Below are positions 11,595-23,175 of a stretch of 64,000 nt of DNA, piece after piece (the first letter of the stretch is position 1; each line of letters opens with the position of its first letter). Under the pieces are notes generated by a model. It was not told the DNA's origin and ran no database searches. It saw nothing but the letters and a program-made list of their open reading frames with translations. The position numbers were made by a program, and so were the translations under genes. This DNA comes from Tragulus kanchil. Taxonomy: Eukaryota; Chordata; Mammalia; Artiodactyla; Tragulidae. The stretch is taken from the NCBI GenBank assembly GCA_022376925.1, contig JAIOJX010000005.1, forward strand, positions 95,949,001 through 96,013,000. Direction: 5' to 3'.

Positions 11595-11807
11595 AGGCTT
11601 CCCTAGTGGCTCAGTCGTGAAGAATCTGCCTGCCAATGCAGGAAACTAGGGTTTGATCCCTGGGTCAGTCAGGAAGATACCCTGCAGAAGGAAGTGGCAA
11701 ACGACTCTAGTATCCTTGCCTAGGAAATCTCATGGATAGAGGAGCCTGGTGGGCTAAGTTTACGGAGTCGCAGAGTCAGACACTAAACAACAATAACAAC
11801 AATAACT
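11595..11807 (+). mobile_element. Bov-tA SINE, full length
   Basis: The tRNA-Glu-derived head GGCTTCCCTAGTGGCTCAG has its B-box in GGTTTGATCCCTGG. It is followed by the Bov-A body (AGTATCCTTGCC, CATGGATAGAGGAGCCTGGT, GGAGTCGCAGAGTCAGACAC) and a tail of AAC/AAT repeats. The L1 5' end follows the tail immediately at 11808. Copy at 12685-12897. Confidence 0.93.
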
Positions 11808-12294
11808 GGGAGGAGCCAAGATGGCGGAGGAATGAGGGGAAGATTTCACCAGCTCCCCAACAGAATCACCAGAACTAATCAAGGAAAGAACCACCACCAA
11901 CAAACCTGCCACTAGACGACAGAAGAATTCCATAGGTCCGCAGAGTAGAAGAGTGAATGAATAGCCAGAAATTTCCCCAAGCTAGGGTTCTAAGAATCCT
12001 CTATCCTAACCCCCACGCCAGACCGCACCAACGGAGAGTGCCAGCAAGTGCCCTAAAAGGGGGCCTAAGCGGAGCCTCGGGGGAGAAAGGGCAGCACTCA
12101 GCATGAAAACTCCAAGAATCCGACTGGATCGCCAGCAGAAATTAAGACACTGCGAAGATAGGATACTGGAGCAGGGCCGAGCAGAAGCGCTTGCTGCCTA
12201 GCGACCTGAGGCCAGACCGACGCGAGGCGCTGCCTGAGACCGACCGACGGAGCAGGGGGCCAGGAGTCGACCGCTGGGCCGTCGTGCGAAACGA
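11808..12294 (+). mobile_element. L1 5' UTR, partial duplicate copy
   Basis: It begins with GGGAGGAGCCAAGATGGCGG, identical to the L1 start at 12898, and runs ~487 bases before copy 1 of duplication D breaks off. It is not an independent insertion. Confidence 0.9.
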
Positions 12295-12897
12295 CTTTGT
12301 TCTTTGGCTCTTGTGGGCCTCCCATCATGGTGGCCTATGTCGTCAGAGAGCCCCGACTCTGGGCGCACGCGCCCCAGAGCGCCGGCTTGGTAATTGGACA
12401 CATCAGTCCAGCCAGTCTGCGGCAAGTGGGATCTTCCCAGGCCAGGGATCGAACTGGTGCCCCTTGCACTGCAAGGCAGTGTCCTTACCCACTGGACCAC
12501 CAGGGAAGCCCTTGGTTTGTTTTTAATCAAGAGTTACTCATTCTCCTTGCAAGGATGAATTTACAGAGCCCAACCTACAATGAGGTCCAAGAAGCTGAAA
12601 CATTGAAGTTTGGAGTAGGGAAATGTTTCAGCTTCTTGGGCCTCATTGTGGGTGGAACAAATTTGCTTCCAGTAACACTTTGCTAGGCTTCCCTAGTGGC
12701 TCAGTCGTGAAGAATCTGCCTGCCAATGCAGGAAACTAGGGTTTGATCCCTGGGTCAGTCAGGAAGATACCCTGCAGAAGGAAGTGGCAAACGACTCTAG
12801 TATCCTTGCCTAGGAAATCTCATGGATAGAGGAGCCTGGTGGGCTAAGTTTACGGAGTCGCAGAGTCAGACACTAAACAACAATAACAACAATAACT

Positions 12898-14757
12898 GGG
12901 AGGAGCCAAGATGGCGGAGGAATGAGGGGAAGATTTCACCAGCTCCCCAACAGAATCACCAGAACTAATCAAGGAAAGAACCACCACCAACAAACCTGCC
13001 ACTAGACGACAGAAGAATTCCATAGGTCCGCGAGAGTAGAAGAGTGAATGAATAGCCAGAAATTTCCCCAAGCTAGGGTTCTAAGAATCCTCTATCCTAA
13101 CCCCCACGCCAGACCGCACCAACGGAGAGTGCCAGCAAGTGCCCTAAAAGGGGGCCTAAGCGGAGCCTCGGGGGAGAAAGGGCAGCACTCAGCATGAAAA
13201 CTCCAAGAATCCGACTGGATCGCCAGCAGAAATTAAGACACTGCGAAGATAGGATACTGGAGCAGGGCCGAGCAGAACGCGCTTGCTGCCTAGCGACCTG
13301 AGGCCAGACCGAACGCGGAGAGCGCTGCCTAGAGACCGACCGACCGGGAGACGGGAGGGAGTGCCCAGTGTGAGGATCGAGCCGCTAGGCCGTCGTGCGA
13401 AAATCGCGACTTTCTGCCTGGCACCAGGTGAGTTCAAACACTCCTAGTGGAGGACTGGCTGAAGGGGAAGTCGCCCACAGATTGCTGACCAAGGACCAGG
13501 CTCGAGCCAGATGGGGAAACTTGTGCCTGCCTTTGGGACTTGGAGGCGCAACTGGCAGTGCGCATGCGCACCAGTGGCGGAGGAACCCGTGCACCCCATA
13601 GCTGCACCCAATAGCAACACCCGCAGCGGAGGAAGCCGGGAGAAAGGCAGGTATCAGAGGATACCGTCGGGTGCACTCAGAGCCAGGACGCCCCCGCTCA
13701 ACACGGGATTGCGCACGCACCAAGGCCCCCCTGCTCGACCGACTGGGATCAGCCTGCCGTCCTGGCCAGCACCTGAGCTTGCAGACCGGTGCCATAAGGA
13801 AAAGGCTGCATCATCAAGACAACACCATGGAGAGCAGACTGACTTCCAGACAGATGAGAGGATAAAAACCAGGGACAGTATTTAGCTTTTTTGTTTATCT
13901 TTTGCGGACGGTTCTGCTTATTCATTTGATTGGTCAGTTTTTTTTTTTTGTTGTTGTTGTTTTTTTTTTTTCTCTCTCTCTCTCTTTTGTCTCTTCTTAT
14001 TAAGTTTCTCTTCCCTTTTTAATTTTTTTTTTGATTTTTAATTATTAATTTTTATATTATTAATTTTTTTTAAATTTTAATTCTTGAACTTCTAATTTTC
14101 TTTCCTCTTTCCCACTCCTTCCTCCCTCTATGTTCTAAATCTAAAACTTTCTCCTATATACCACTACCCCCTAGATAAATATTTCCTACCTGCCTGTCTC
14201 CACTATTCTCTTCCAGCTGCACTAAACAATACAACACACTAATCTTGGCTACATAACCCAATAAAATCCTTCCAAGTCGAATCTATTCCTTCTCATTACC
14301 TATACACTCTCCTCCTCCTCACCCCCAACACATGTCTTAGTTAAAAATTGCTTTCAATGAAATAGTCCAAGCCAGGACCTTACCCAAGATCAATTTTTCC
14401 AGGCACTATTTTAATTGATTCAGAGCTTAACGGGCAAGTACCATCTTTGATTGCGTCGTTTGCCAGAAAAATTTCCTATGCTTTGTCACTGTAAGACTGG
14501 TTAGATGTGGTTATTGCTGTGTATGTATGTATGTCTTATGACTATGTTAGAAAACCTCTGCATGCTTTTATGACTGTCACCCATTAGGGACACACCTCTT
14601 GCTCCTCAGATGCTAGTATTTGAACTAATATCATGGAACACCATAGCAAACCAGGCATAGAGCCTGCATCCCCTGACCAATCATCAAACCAAAGATCCTC
14701 GGACTAGAAGCCATGATTCCAAGACCCCACACTATCAAAGAACATACAACACTAGAG
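12898..14757 (+). promoter_or_regulatory. L1 5' UTR / internal promoter region
   Basis: The first ~1 kb is GC- and CpG-rich (for example GGCCGTCGTGCG and GCGCATGCGCACC near 13390 and 13560). The next part is pyrimidine- and T-rich. In L1 elements this region holds the internal pol II promoter. The terminal GCCAAGATGGCGG (about 12904-12916) contains the YY1-type core AAGATGG known from L1 5' ends. Start-site function is inferred from the family. Confidence 0.75.
13938..14095. repeat. Low-complexity T-rich and CT tract in L1 5' UTR
   Basis: T runs of 12-13, TTG repeats, (CT)6-7 and TTTTTAATT repeats follow one another. Such tracts are prone to consensus errors. They form part of the L1 5' UTR, not a separate insertion. 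Confidence 0.8.
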
Positions 14758-15699
14758 ATGAAACGACAGAGAAACACTGCACGAATGAAGGACCAAGCTA
14801 GAGAATCACAGCCTCAAATGAAAGAGGAGGAGATAGACAAATTATCTGAAAGAATTCAGAAAAACTATACTAATGAGGATGCAAAACACCGAAAACAGAA
14901 TATTAGAGGAAATTAGTGCATTGAGAAAAGACATGCAGGAAATGAAAAATAAGCAAATAGAGACCACCAACTCAATTGCTGAACTCAAAAATACTATAGA
15001 AGGCCTCAACAGTAGAGTATCGGAGACTGAAGAACGGAGAAGCGTGCTGGAAGATAGACTGGTGGAAATAACTGGTGATGAACAGAACAAAGCCGAAAGA
15101 ATGAAAAGAACTGAGGATAGCCTCAGAGACCTATGGGACAATATCAAACGCACCAACATTAGAATTATAGGAGTCCCAGAGGAAGAAGAAGGGAAGAAAG
15201 GTTACGAAAAAATTCTTGAAGAGGTTATAATAGAAAACTTCCCCACATGGGAAAGGAAATAGTCAACCATGTCCAAGAAGCACAAAGAGTCCCATATAGG
15301 ATAAACCCCAGAAGAAACACACCAAGGCATATTCTAATCAAACTAACACAGACCAAATATAAAGACAGATTACTAAAAGCAGCTAGAAGCAAACAACAAA
15401 TAACATATAAAGGAAACCCCATACATCTAACTGTGGATCTCTCAACAGAAACCCTGCAGGCCAGAAGAGAATGGCAGGACATATTTAAACAGCTAAAAGA
15501 GAATAGCCTGCAACCACGAATTCTCTACCCAGCAAAAATCTCATTCAGAATCGATGGTGAAGTCAAAAGCTTCTCAGACAGACAAAAACTTAAAGAATTC
15601 TGTACCACAAAACCAGCCCTACAACAAGTGTTAAAGGGCCTGATAATAGCCAATAAATACAAGAGTAGAAGTCCTACAAATCAAACCCCAGACTTCTAA
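14758..15699 (+). pseudogene. L1 ORF1 (RNA-binding chaperone), two frameshifts
   Basis: L1 ORF1 encodes a trimeric coiled-coil RNA-binding protein that coats L1 RNA. The likely start is ATG 14758 (MKRQRNTARMK); an in-frame ATG at 14713 lies upstream. Segment 1 (to 14916) and segment 2 (14873-15262) cover the coiled-coil, ending with the RRM-type landmark IIGVPEEEEGKKGYEKILEE. Segment 3 (15247-15699) holds the C-terminal domain (RNTPRHILIKLTQTKYK, then ETLQARREWQDIFKQLKEN and QPRILYPAKISF). Segments 1/2 and 2/3 are in different frames, so indels lie near 14880-14915 and near 15247. The stop is four bases before the ORF2 ATG, as usual in L1. The C-terminal ~88 codons recur at 16512-16778 through duplication E. 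Confidence 0.9.
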
Positions 15700-17525
15700 G
15701 AAGATGACAATAGGAACATTTGTATCAATAATTACTTTGAATGTAAATGGATTAAATGCTCCAACCAAACGACACAGGTTGGCTGAATGGATCAAGAAAC
15801 ATGACGCATATATATGCTGTTTACAAGAGACCCACTTCAGACCTAGAGACACTCATAGACTGAAAGTGAAAGGCTGGAAAAAGATATTCCATGCAAATGG
15901 AAATCAAAAGAAAGCTGGAGTAGCAATCCTCATATCAGCCAAAATATATTTTAAAGTAAAGAAGATTCTAAGAGACAAGGCAGGTCACTATATCATGATT
16001 AAAGGATCCATCCAAGAGGAAGACATAACAGTCATGAACATCTACGCACCCAACACAGGGGCACCTCAATACATAAGACAGATACTTCAGACTTAAAAGA
16101 AGAAATCAATAATAACACAATAATAGTAGGAGACTTTAACACTCCTCTCACAACAATGGATAGATCATCTAAACAGAAAATTAATAAAGAAACACAAGCC
16201 TTAAATGCCACCCTAGAAAAGATGGACCTCATCGATATTTTTAGGACGTTCCATCCAAAAGCAGAAGAATACACTTTCTTCTCAAGTGCTCACGGAACAT
16301 TTTCCAGGATAGACCACATCTTGGGCCACAAATCTAACCTCAGTCAATTCAAGAAAACTGAAATTATATCAACCATCTTCTCGGACCACAATGTAATGAG
16401 ACTAGAGATCAACTACAGGAAAAAAACCGCTAAAAATACAAACACAGATTACTAAAAGCAGCTAGAAGCAAACAACAAATAACATATAAAGGAAACCCCA
16501 TACATCTAACTGTGGATCTCTCAACAGAAACCCTGCAGGCCAGAAGAGAATGGCAGGACATATTTAAACAGCTAAAAGAGAATAGCCTGCAACCACGAAT
16601 TCTCTACCCAGCAAAAATCTCATTCAGAATCGATGGTGAAGTCAAAAGCTTCTCAGACAGACAAAAACTTAAAGAATTCTGTACCACAAAACCAGCCCTA
16701 CAACAAGTGTTAAAGGGCCTGATAATAGCCAATAAATACAAGAGTAGAAGTCCTACAAATCAAACCCCAGACTTCTAAGAAGATGACAATAGGAACATTT
16801 GTATCAATAATTACTTTGAATGTAAATGGATTAAATGCTCCAACCAAACGACACAGGTTGGCTGAATGGATCAAGAAACATGACGCATATATATGCTGTT
16901 TACAAGAGACCCACTTCAGACCTAGAGACACTCATAGACTGAAAGTGAAAGGCTGGAAAAAGATATTCCATGCAAATGGAAATCAAAAGAAAGCTGGAGT
17001 AGCAATCCTCATATCAGCCAAAATATATTTTAAAGTAAAGAAGATTCTAAGAGACAAGGCAGGTCACTATATCATGATTAAAGGATCCATCCAAGAGGAA
17101 GACATAACAGTCATGAACATCTACGCACCCAACACAGGGGCACCTCAATACATAAGACAGATACTTCAGACTTAAAAGAAGAAATCAATAATAACACAAT
17201 AATAGTAGGAGACTTTAACACTCCTCTCACAACAATGGATAGATCATCTAAACAGAAAATTAATAAAGAAACACAAGCCTTAAATGCCACCCTAGAAAAG
17301 ATGGACCTCATCGATATTTTTAGGACGTTCCATCCAAAAGCAGAAGAATACACTTTCTTCTCAAGTGCTCACGGAACATTTTCCAGGATAGACCACATCT
17401 TGGGCCACAAATCTAACCTCAGTCAATTCAAGAAAACTGAAATTATATCAACCATCTTCTCGGACCACAATGTAATGAGACTAGAGATCAACTACAGGAA
17501 AAAAACCGCTAAAAATACAAACACA
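15365..17525. repeat. Direct duplication E inside L1 (15365-16443 / 16444-17525)
   Basis: Offset exactly 1,079 over the whole unit, with directly abutting copies and identical sequence wherever I compared them. Each copy contains the ORF1 C-terminus, the ORF1/ORF2 junction and the ORF2 endonuclease segment. The joint reads AAAAATACAAACACAGATTA. Copy 1 is broken off at ACAAACAC, where copy 2 continues ACAAACACATGGCG. Confidence 0.97.
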
Positions 17526-20500
17526 TGGCGATTAAACAACACTTACCTAAAAAACCAACTGATCACTGAGGAAATCAAAGGAGAAATTAAAAAATTCCTA
17601 GAAGAAAATGAAAATGAATATACAACTGTGCAAAACTAATGGGATACCGCAAAAGCAGTTCTAAGGGGGAAATTTGTCGCAATACAATCCCACCTCAAGA
17701 AACTAGGAAAATATGAAGCAGATGACTTAACCCTCCGCTTAAAACAATTGGAAAAAGAAGAACAGAAACATTCCAAAGCCGGCAGAAGACGAGAAATTAT
17801 AAAGACTAGAGCAGAAATAAATCAGAAAGAAATGAAAAAAACTATAGTTCAGATAAATAAAACAAAAAGCTAGTTCTTTGAAAAGGTAAACAAAATTGAC
17901 AAGCCTCTGGCGAGACTCATCAAGAAAAAGGGAGAAGAACCAGATCACCAGATCAACAAAATCAAAAACAAAAAAGGAGAGATTACAACAGATAATGCAG
18001 AAATCCAAAGGATTATAAGAGACTATTATGAACAACTCTATCGCAACAAACTTGAAAACCTGGAAGAAATGACAGTTTCTTGGGGAAGATCAATCTCCCA
18101 AGACTGAGCCAGAAAGAAACAGAAACTTTGAACAACCCAATCACAAGCTCAGAAATCAAATCTGTGATTAAAAATCTACCCAAAAATAAAAGCCCAGGGC
18201 CAGATGGCTTCACAGCCGAATTCTACCAAACATTTAAAGAAGAGCTAATGCCTGTCCTTCTAAAACTCTTTCAAAAAATTGCACAGGAAGGAAAACTTCC
18301 AAACACATTCTACGAGGCCAGCATCACCCTGATACCCAAACCAGGCAAAGACAACACAAAAAAGGAAAATTACAGACCAATTTCTCTGATGAACTTAGAT
18401 GACAAGATCCTCAACAAAATCCTAACAAACAGAATTCAACGACACATCAAAAACTCATACATCATGATCAAGTCGGGTTCATCCCAGGCATGCAAGGATT
18501 CTTCAACATCCGCAAATCAATCAATGTGATACATCATATCAACAACCTGAGAGACAAAAATCACATGATCATCTCAATAGATGCAGAAAAAGCCTTCGAC
18601 AAAGTACAACACCCATTCATGATAAAAACTCTTCAGAAAATGGGCATAAAAAGAGCCTATCTCAACATGGTGAAAGCCATATATGAGAAGCCCACAGCGA
18701 ACATTGTCCTCAACGGTGAAAAACTGAAAGCATTCCCACTAAGATCAGGAACAAGACAGGGGTGTCCACTTTCACCACTACTATTCAACATAGTCCTGAA
18801 AGTTCTAGCAACAGCAATAAGAGACGAGAAAGAAATCAAAGGAATCCAGATTGGAAAGGAAGAAGTCAAGCTCTCTCTTTTTGCAGATGACATGATATTA
18901 TACATAGAAAATCCCAAAGACACTGTTACAAAGCTACTAGAGCTAATCAACGAATTCAGCAAAGTCGCAGGATACAAAGTCAACACACAGAAATCACTGG
19001 CATTCCTATACACAAACAATGAAAAATCAGAAAATGAAATCAAAGAGGCAATCCCCTTCACCTTTGCAACCAAAAGAATCAAATATCTAGGAATAAACCT
19101 ACCCAAAGAAACAAAAGAATTGTACACAGAAAATTACAAGACACTCATGAGAGACGTTAAAAAAGACTTAAACAGATGGAGAGATATTCCATGTTCCTGG
19201 GTCAGAAGAATCAATATTGTGAAAATGACCATACTACCAAATATCATCTACAGATTCAATGCAATACCTATTCAACTTCCATTGACATTTTTCACTGAAC
19301 TAGACCAAAGAATAACACAGTTCATATGGAAACACAAAAGACCTCGAATAGCCAAAGCAATTCTGAGAAAGAAAAACGGAGCTGGAGGGATCAGCCTCCC
19401 TAACTTCAGACTCTACTACAAAGCAACAGTCATCAAGACAGTATGGTACTGGCACAAAAACAGAACTATAGATCAATGGAACAAGATCGAGAACCCAGAG
19501 ATAAACCCACACACCTATGGGCACCTTATTTTTGATAAAGGAGGAGAAACTATAAAATGGGACAAAGGCAGCCTCTTCAACAAGTGGTGCTGGGAAAATT
19601 GGACAGCTACATGCATAAAAGTGAAATTGGAACATTCCCTGACACCATAGACTAAGATCAACTCAAAATGGATTAAAGACCTAATTGTAAGACCAGAAAC
19701 CATCAAATTCTTAGAGGAGAATATAGGCAAAACCCTCAAGGACATCAATCAAAGCAAGATCTTCTCTGACCCACCAACTAAAATAACAGAACTGAAAAGG
19801 AAAATGAACATATGGGACCTCATGAAACTTAGAAGCTTTTGTACAGCTAAAGAAATTACAATAAAGCTATTCAACATAGTCCTGGAAGTCCTAGCAACAG
19901 CAATAAGAGAAGAAAAAGAAATCAAAGGAATCCAGATTGGAAAGGAAGAAGTCAAGCTCTCTTGCAGATGACATGATATTATACATAGATAATCCCAAAG
20001 ACACTGTTACAAAGCTACTGGAGCTAATCAAAGAATTCAGCAAAGTCGCAGGATACAAGGTCAACACACAGAAATCACTGGCATTCCTAGACACAAACAA
20101 TGAAAAATCAGAAAACAAAATCAAAGAGGCAATCCCCTTCACCTTTGCAACCAAAAGAATCAAATATCTAGGAATAAACCTACCCAAAGAAACAAAAGAA
20201 TTGTACACAGAAAATTACAAGACACTCATGAGAGACGTTAAAAAAGACTTAAACAGATGGAGAGATATTCCATGTTCCTGGGTCAGAAGAATCAATATTG
20301 TGAAAATGACCATACTACCAAATATCATCTACAGATTCAATGCAATACCTATTCAACTTCCATTGACATTTTTCACTGAACTAGACCAAAGAATAACACA
20401 GTTCATATGGAAACACAAAAGACCTCGAATAGCCAAAGCAATTCTGAGAAAGAAAAACGGAGCTGGAGGGATCAGCCTCCCTAACTTCAGACTCTACTAC

Positions 20501-21685
20501 AAAGCAACAGTCATCAAGACAGTATGGTACTGGCACAAAAACAGAACTATAGATCAATGGAACAAGATCGAGAACCCAGAGATAAACCCACACACCTATG
20601 GGCACCTTATTTTTGATAAAGGAGGAGAAACTATAAAATGGGACAAAGGCAGCCTCTTCAACAAGTGGTGCTGGGAAAATTGGACAGCTACATGCATAAA
20701 AGTGAAATTGGAACATTCCCTGACACCATAGACTAAGATCAACTCAAAATGGATTAAAGACCTAATTGTAAGACCAGAAACCATCAAATTCTTAGAGGAG
20801 AATATAGGCAAAACCCTCAAGGACATCAATCAAAGCAAGATCTTCTCTGACCCACCAACTAAAATAACAGAACTGAAAAGAAAAATGAACATATGGGACC
20901 TCATGAAACTTAAAAGCTTTAGTACAGCAAAAGAAATTACAAAAAAGCTGAACAGACACCCCACAGAATGGGAGAAAATCATAGCAAATGAAACAACAGA
21001 CAAAGAATTAATCTCCAAAATCTACAAGCAACTCAGACAGCTCAGCACAGGGAAAACGAACAACCCAGTCAAAAAATGGGAAAATGATCTAAAGAGACGC
21101 CTCTCCAAAGAGGACATACAGATGGCCCCAAAATACATGAAACGATGCTCAACCTCGCTTATTATTAGAGAAATGCAAATTAAAACTACAATGAGATATC
21201 ACCTCACACCCGTCAGAATGGCTATCTTCAAAAAATCTGCAGACAATAAATGCTGGAGAGGGTGTGGAGAAAAGGGAACCCTCTTGCATTGCTGGTGGGA
21301 ATGTAAATCGATACAGCCTCTATGGAAGACAGTATGGAGATTTCTTAAAAAACTTAAAATAGAAGCACCCTATGACCTAGCAACCCCACTATTAGGCTTA
21401 TATCCTGATGAAATCAAAACTGAAAGAAGCACCTGTACCCCAATGTTCATTGAAGCTCTCTATACAATAGCCAAAACATGGAAGCAACCTAGATGTCCAT
21501 CGACGAATGAATGGATCCAGAAGCGCTGGTACATATATACAATGGAACACTACTCAGCTGTTAAAAGAAATGCAGAAGACTCAGTCCTAATGAAGTGGCT
21601 GGCTCTAGAACCTATCATCAAAAGTAAAGTAAGTCAAAAAGAGAAAGACAAATACAGTATACTAACACACATATATGGAATCTAG
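15704..21685 (+). pseudogene. L1 ORF2 (endonuclease / reverse transcriptase), disrupted
   Basis: ORF2 encodes the target-nicking endonuclease and reverse transcriptase. The start ATG (MTIGTFVSIITLNVNGLNAP) is at 15704 and again at 16783. The endonuclease core QETHF is present. A frameshift lies near 17172. The rest of the endonuclease is at 17235-17639, where a TAA replaces the Leu codon of QNLWD. A TAG at about 17871 replaces Trp in a SWFFE motif. Frameshifts follow near 18075 and 18465. The reverse transcriptase follows: [13 protein letters not shown] (about 18198), [16 protein letters not shown] (about 18750) and catalytic FADD at 18880-18891. A TAG after LTP (19648; repeated at 20729) replaces a Tyr codon. 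The Cys-rich C-terminus (20885-21685) carries [16 protein letters not shown]. Duplications E and F repeat parts of it. Confidence 0.92.
18781..20946. repeat. Direct duplication F inside L1 ORF2 (18781-19862 / 19867-20946)
   Basis: Offset 1,086, falling to 1,081 after a 5-base deletion in copy 2. Substitutions crowd in the first ~300 bases of copy 2 (CTGAAAGTTCTAG versus CTGGAAGTCCTAG; CTATACAC versus CTAGACAC; AATGAAATC versus AACAAAATC). The remainder is nearly identical. Copy 1 also has changes close to its own right end (AGAAGCTTTTGTACAGC versus AAAAGCTTTAGTACAGC). Confidence 0.95.
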
Positions 21686-22027
21686 TAGGACGGTCTTGAT
21701 ATCACACGAGGAACTCATGGAAAAACAGACAGAGCAGAGACATAGGGACATCGTGGCGAAGAAATAGGGAGGGGGAAGCATGGAGGAAGTAACAAGGAAA
21801 CCTATAGTGTTATGTGTGGAAAAGATAGCTAGTGTCATAGTGCTAAGGGAATAGGAGTGCTTACAGTGGGTTGGGGCGAAGGTCTGGAGGGGTGGAATGG
21901 GGGGATCTGGGCGGGTGGGGACCATGGATATGCATATGACTGATCTGGGAACATGCATGTCTATGAACAACAAAACTCTGTAAAACCTTTAAAATAAAGA
22001 ATAAAACAAACAAACAAACAAACAAAA
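21686..22027 (+). other. L1 3' UTR and A-rich tail
   Basis: A G-rich stretch (GGTTGGGGCGAAGGTCTGGA, then GGGGTGGAATGGGGGGATCT) precedes the terminal CAACAAAACTCTGTAAAACC, an AATAAA-like signal (AAAATAAAGAATAAAAC) and an AAAC-repeat tail. G-rich 3' UTR tracts are a known L1 trait. Confidence 0.88.
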
Positions 22028-22044
22028 ACCTGTAGCAGTAACTT

Positions 22045-22140
22045 CATTTTACACCTGAAGCTAATCCAACATTGTGAAACAAATGTACCCCAACAACAAC
22101 AAAAAAAAAAATTAAAAAGAAAAAATAAAAAAATAAAAAA
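22045..22140 (+). mobile_element. Older L1 3' end fragment
   Basis: TTTTACACCTGAAGCTAATC, then CAACATTGTGAAACAAATGT, then ACCCCAACAACAAC is a diverged L1 3' terminus followed by A-rich sequence. The younger L1 ends just upstream, so its insertion site was probably in or next to this old A-rich tail. Confidence 0.65.
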
Positions 22141-22162
22141 ACACAGACACACACAACCGCCA

Positions 22163-22175
22163 CCCCCCCCCCCCC
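22163..22175. repeat. C13 homopolymer in A/CA-rich tract
   Basis: A run of 13 C follows ACACAACCGCCA and precedes AAACAACAACAAC. The length is likely to be unreliable in any assembly. Confidence 0.9.
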
Positions 22176-22214
22176 AAACAACAACAACAAAAAAAAGCTG
22201 AACTCCGTGAAGGT

Positions 22215-22546
22215 TTTTTTTTTTTTTAGAGATTTATTTATTTATTTATTTTGGTGGGGGTGGGGTGGGGAGGAAGGGGAGCAGGCAGGCCACTTCTATT
22301 GGTCTTTCATTTGTCCATTTTTCATCCATCTTTGTTTTTTGGCCCGTGTGGGCCTTCCATCGCAGTAGCCTCTGTTGTCGCAGAGCACCGGCTCTGGGCG
22401 CATGCGCTCCAGAACTCCGGCTCGGTAATTGGACACATCGGTCCAGCCGCTCCGCGGCACGTGGGATCTTCCCAGGCCAGGGATGGAACCGGCGCCCCTT
22501 GCACTGCAAGACGGTGTTCTTACCCACTGGACCAGCAGGGAAGCCC
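22215..22546 (-). mobile_element. Long tRNA-Glu SINE, copy S3
   Basis: Full length on the minus strand, with tail (AGATTTATTTATTTATTT on plus), body (CCACTTCTATTGGTC; CACCGGCTCTGGGCGCATGC) and head (CCCACTGGACCAGCAGGGAA). The target-site duplication is clear: TGAAGGTTTTT at 22208-22218 and 22547-22557. CpGs are retained, indicating a recent insertion. Confidence 0.95.
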
Positions 22547-22559
22547 TGAAGGTTTTTAA

Positions 22560-23170
22560 CAAAGCATTTTTAAAGGCCATGAGAGGGAGATGCATCCCAT
22601 GGTAAGTGATCAGCTCAGGCACAAGACTCTGATTGTTTGATGTTGAGGTAACAGGGCAGAATCAGGAACATTATCAATCCTTAGGAACCAAAAGGCCTGG
22701 GGACAACCAGCTTGTGATCATCAAGTAGTTAATTTCTGGTGTTGGTTAGTGGTTTTTAGCATTTGAAAAGCTCAGGTAATATGCATGAGATACTGTGATC
22801 TGAGTACTTAAGAGAGTTGCAAAGGGGGAGGATATGGGGGAGGGGTATGTCCCTAGAAGTTCCTCATAGTGTTTTGCTTGGTTACACAACCACAAATCCT
22901 CTTTTATATTTTGGCAGAGAGTGTTACTTTTCATCAAAGCTGATTTCCATATCTTCCTGCACACACATCTGAATGACATTTCCCAATCTCCCTGCAGTTA
23001 GGAATGTCCATATCAGTGATTTCTAAACAATACATTTTGAGGAAAACTGAATTCTGCTACTGCCAAGTTTGTTCCATAAATCTTTGCAATACAAAATTCT
23101 TCATCTCTTTCTTTTCTTGGACATACTGATGTGGAAGCAACACATGAGTGACCACCGCATACACCCGTGA
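22560..23170. other. Unassigned; possible LTR-derived start
   Basis: The first ~200 bases (AAGTGATCAGCTCAGGCACA, then CTCTGATTGTTTGATGTTGA) remind me of ruminant LTR sequence, but I cannot name a family. Nothing is recognised further on. No coding frame is convincing. Confidence 0.3.
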
Positions 23171-23175
23171 AAAAT

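Larger units (their letters stand above)
11205..13410. repeat. Direct duplication D (11205-12294 / 12295-13410)
   Basis: Offset 1,090. Copy 1 ends abruptly inside the L1 5' UTR and copy 2 begins inside SINE S2, so SINE body, palindrome, Bov-tA and L1 5' end are repeated. The last ~100 bases of copy 1 (from about 12220) show many small deletions relative to copy 2 (from about 13310), while the rest is nearly identical. Errors crowded at a joint fit a low-quality contig end. Confidence 0.95.
12898..22027 (+). mobile_element. L1 retrotransposon with 5' end, ORF1, ORF2 and A-rich tail
   Basis: Order: canonical 5' terminus (GGGAGGAGCCAAGATGGCGG), 5' UTR to ~14757, ORF1 14758-15699, ORF2 15704-21685, 3' UTR and tail (AATAAAACAAACAAACAAAC) to about 22027. 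It spans 9.1 kb because it contains duplications E (1,079) and F (about 1,083). Without them it is about 7.0 kb, a plausible complete L1. Both ORFs are interrupted, so it cannot move autonomously as printed, though some breaks may be sequencing or consensus errors. It is inserted just after the Bov-tA tail. I could not define a clean target-site duplication, because both flanks are A/AAC-rich. Confidence 0.93.

Noticed and set aside
15704..21685. Functional, transposition-competent L1
   Set aside because: Both ORFs carry frameshifts and in-frame stops (for example at 17637, about 17871 and 19648) even after allowing for the duplications. Some may be sequencing errors, but as printed it is inactive.
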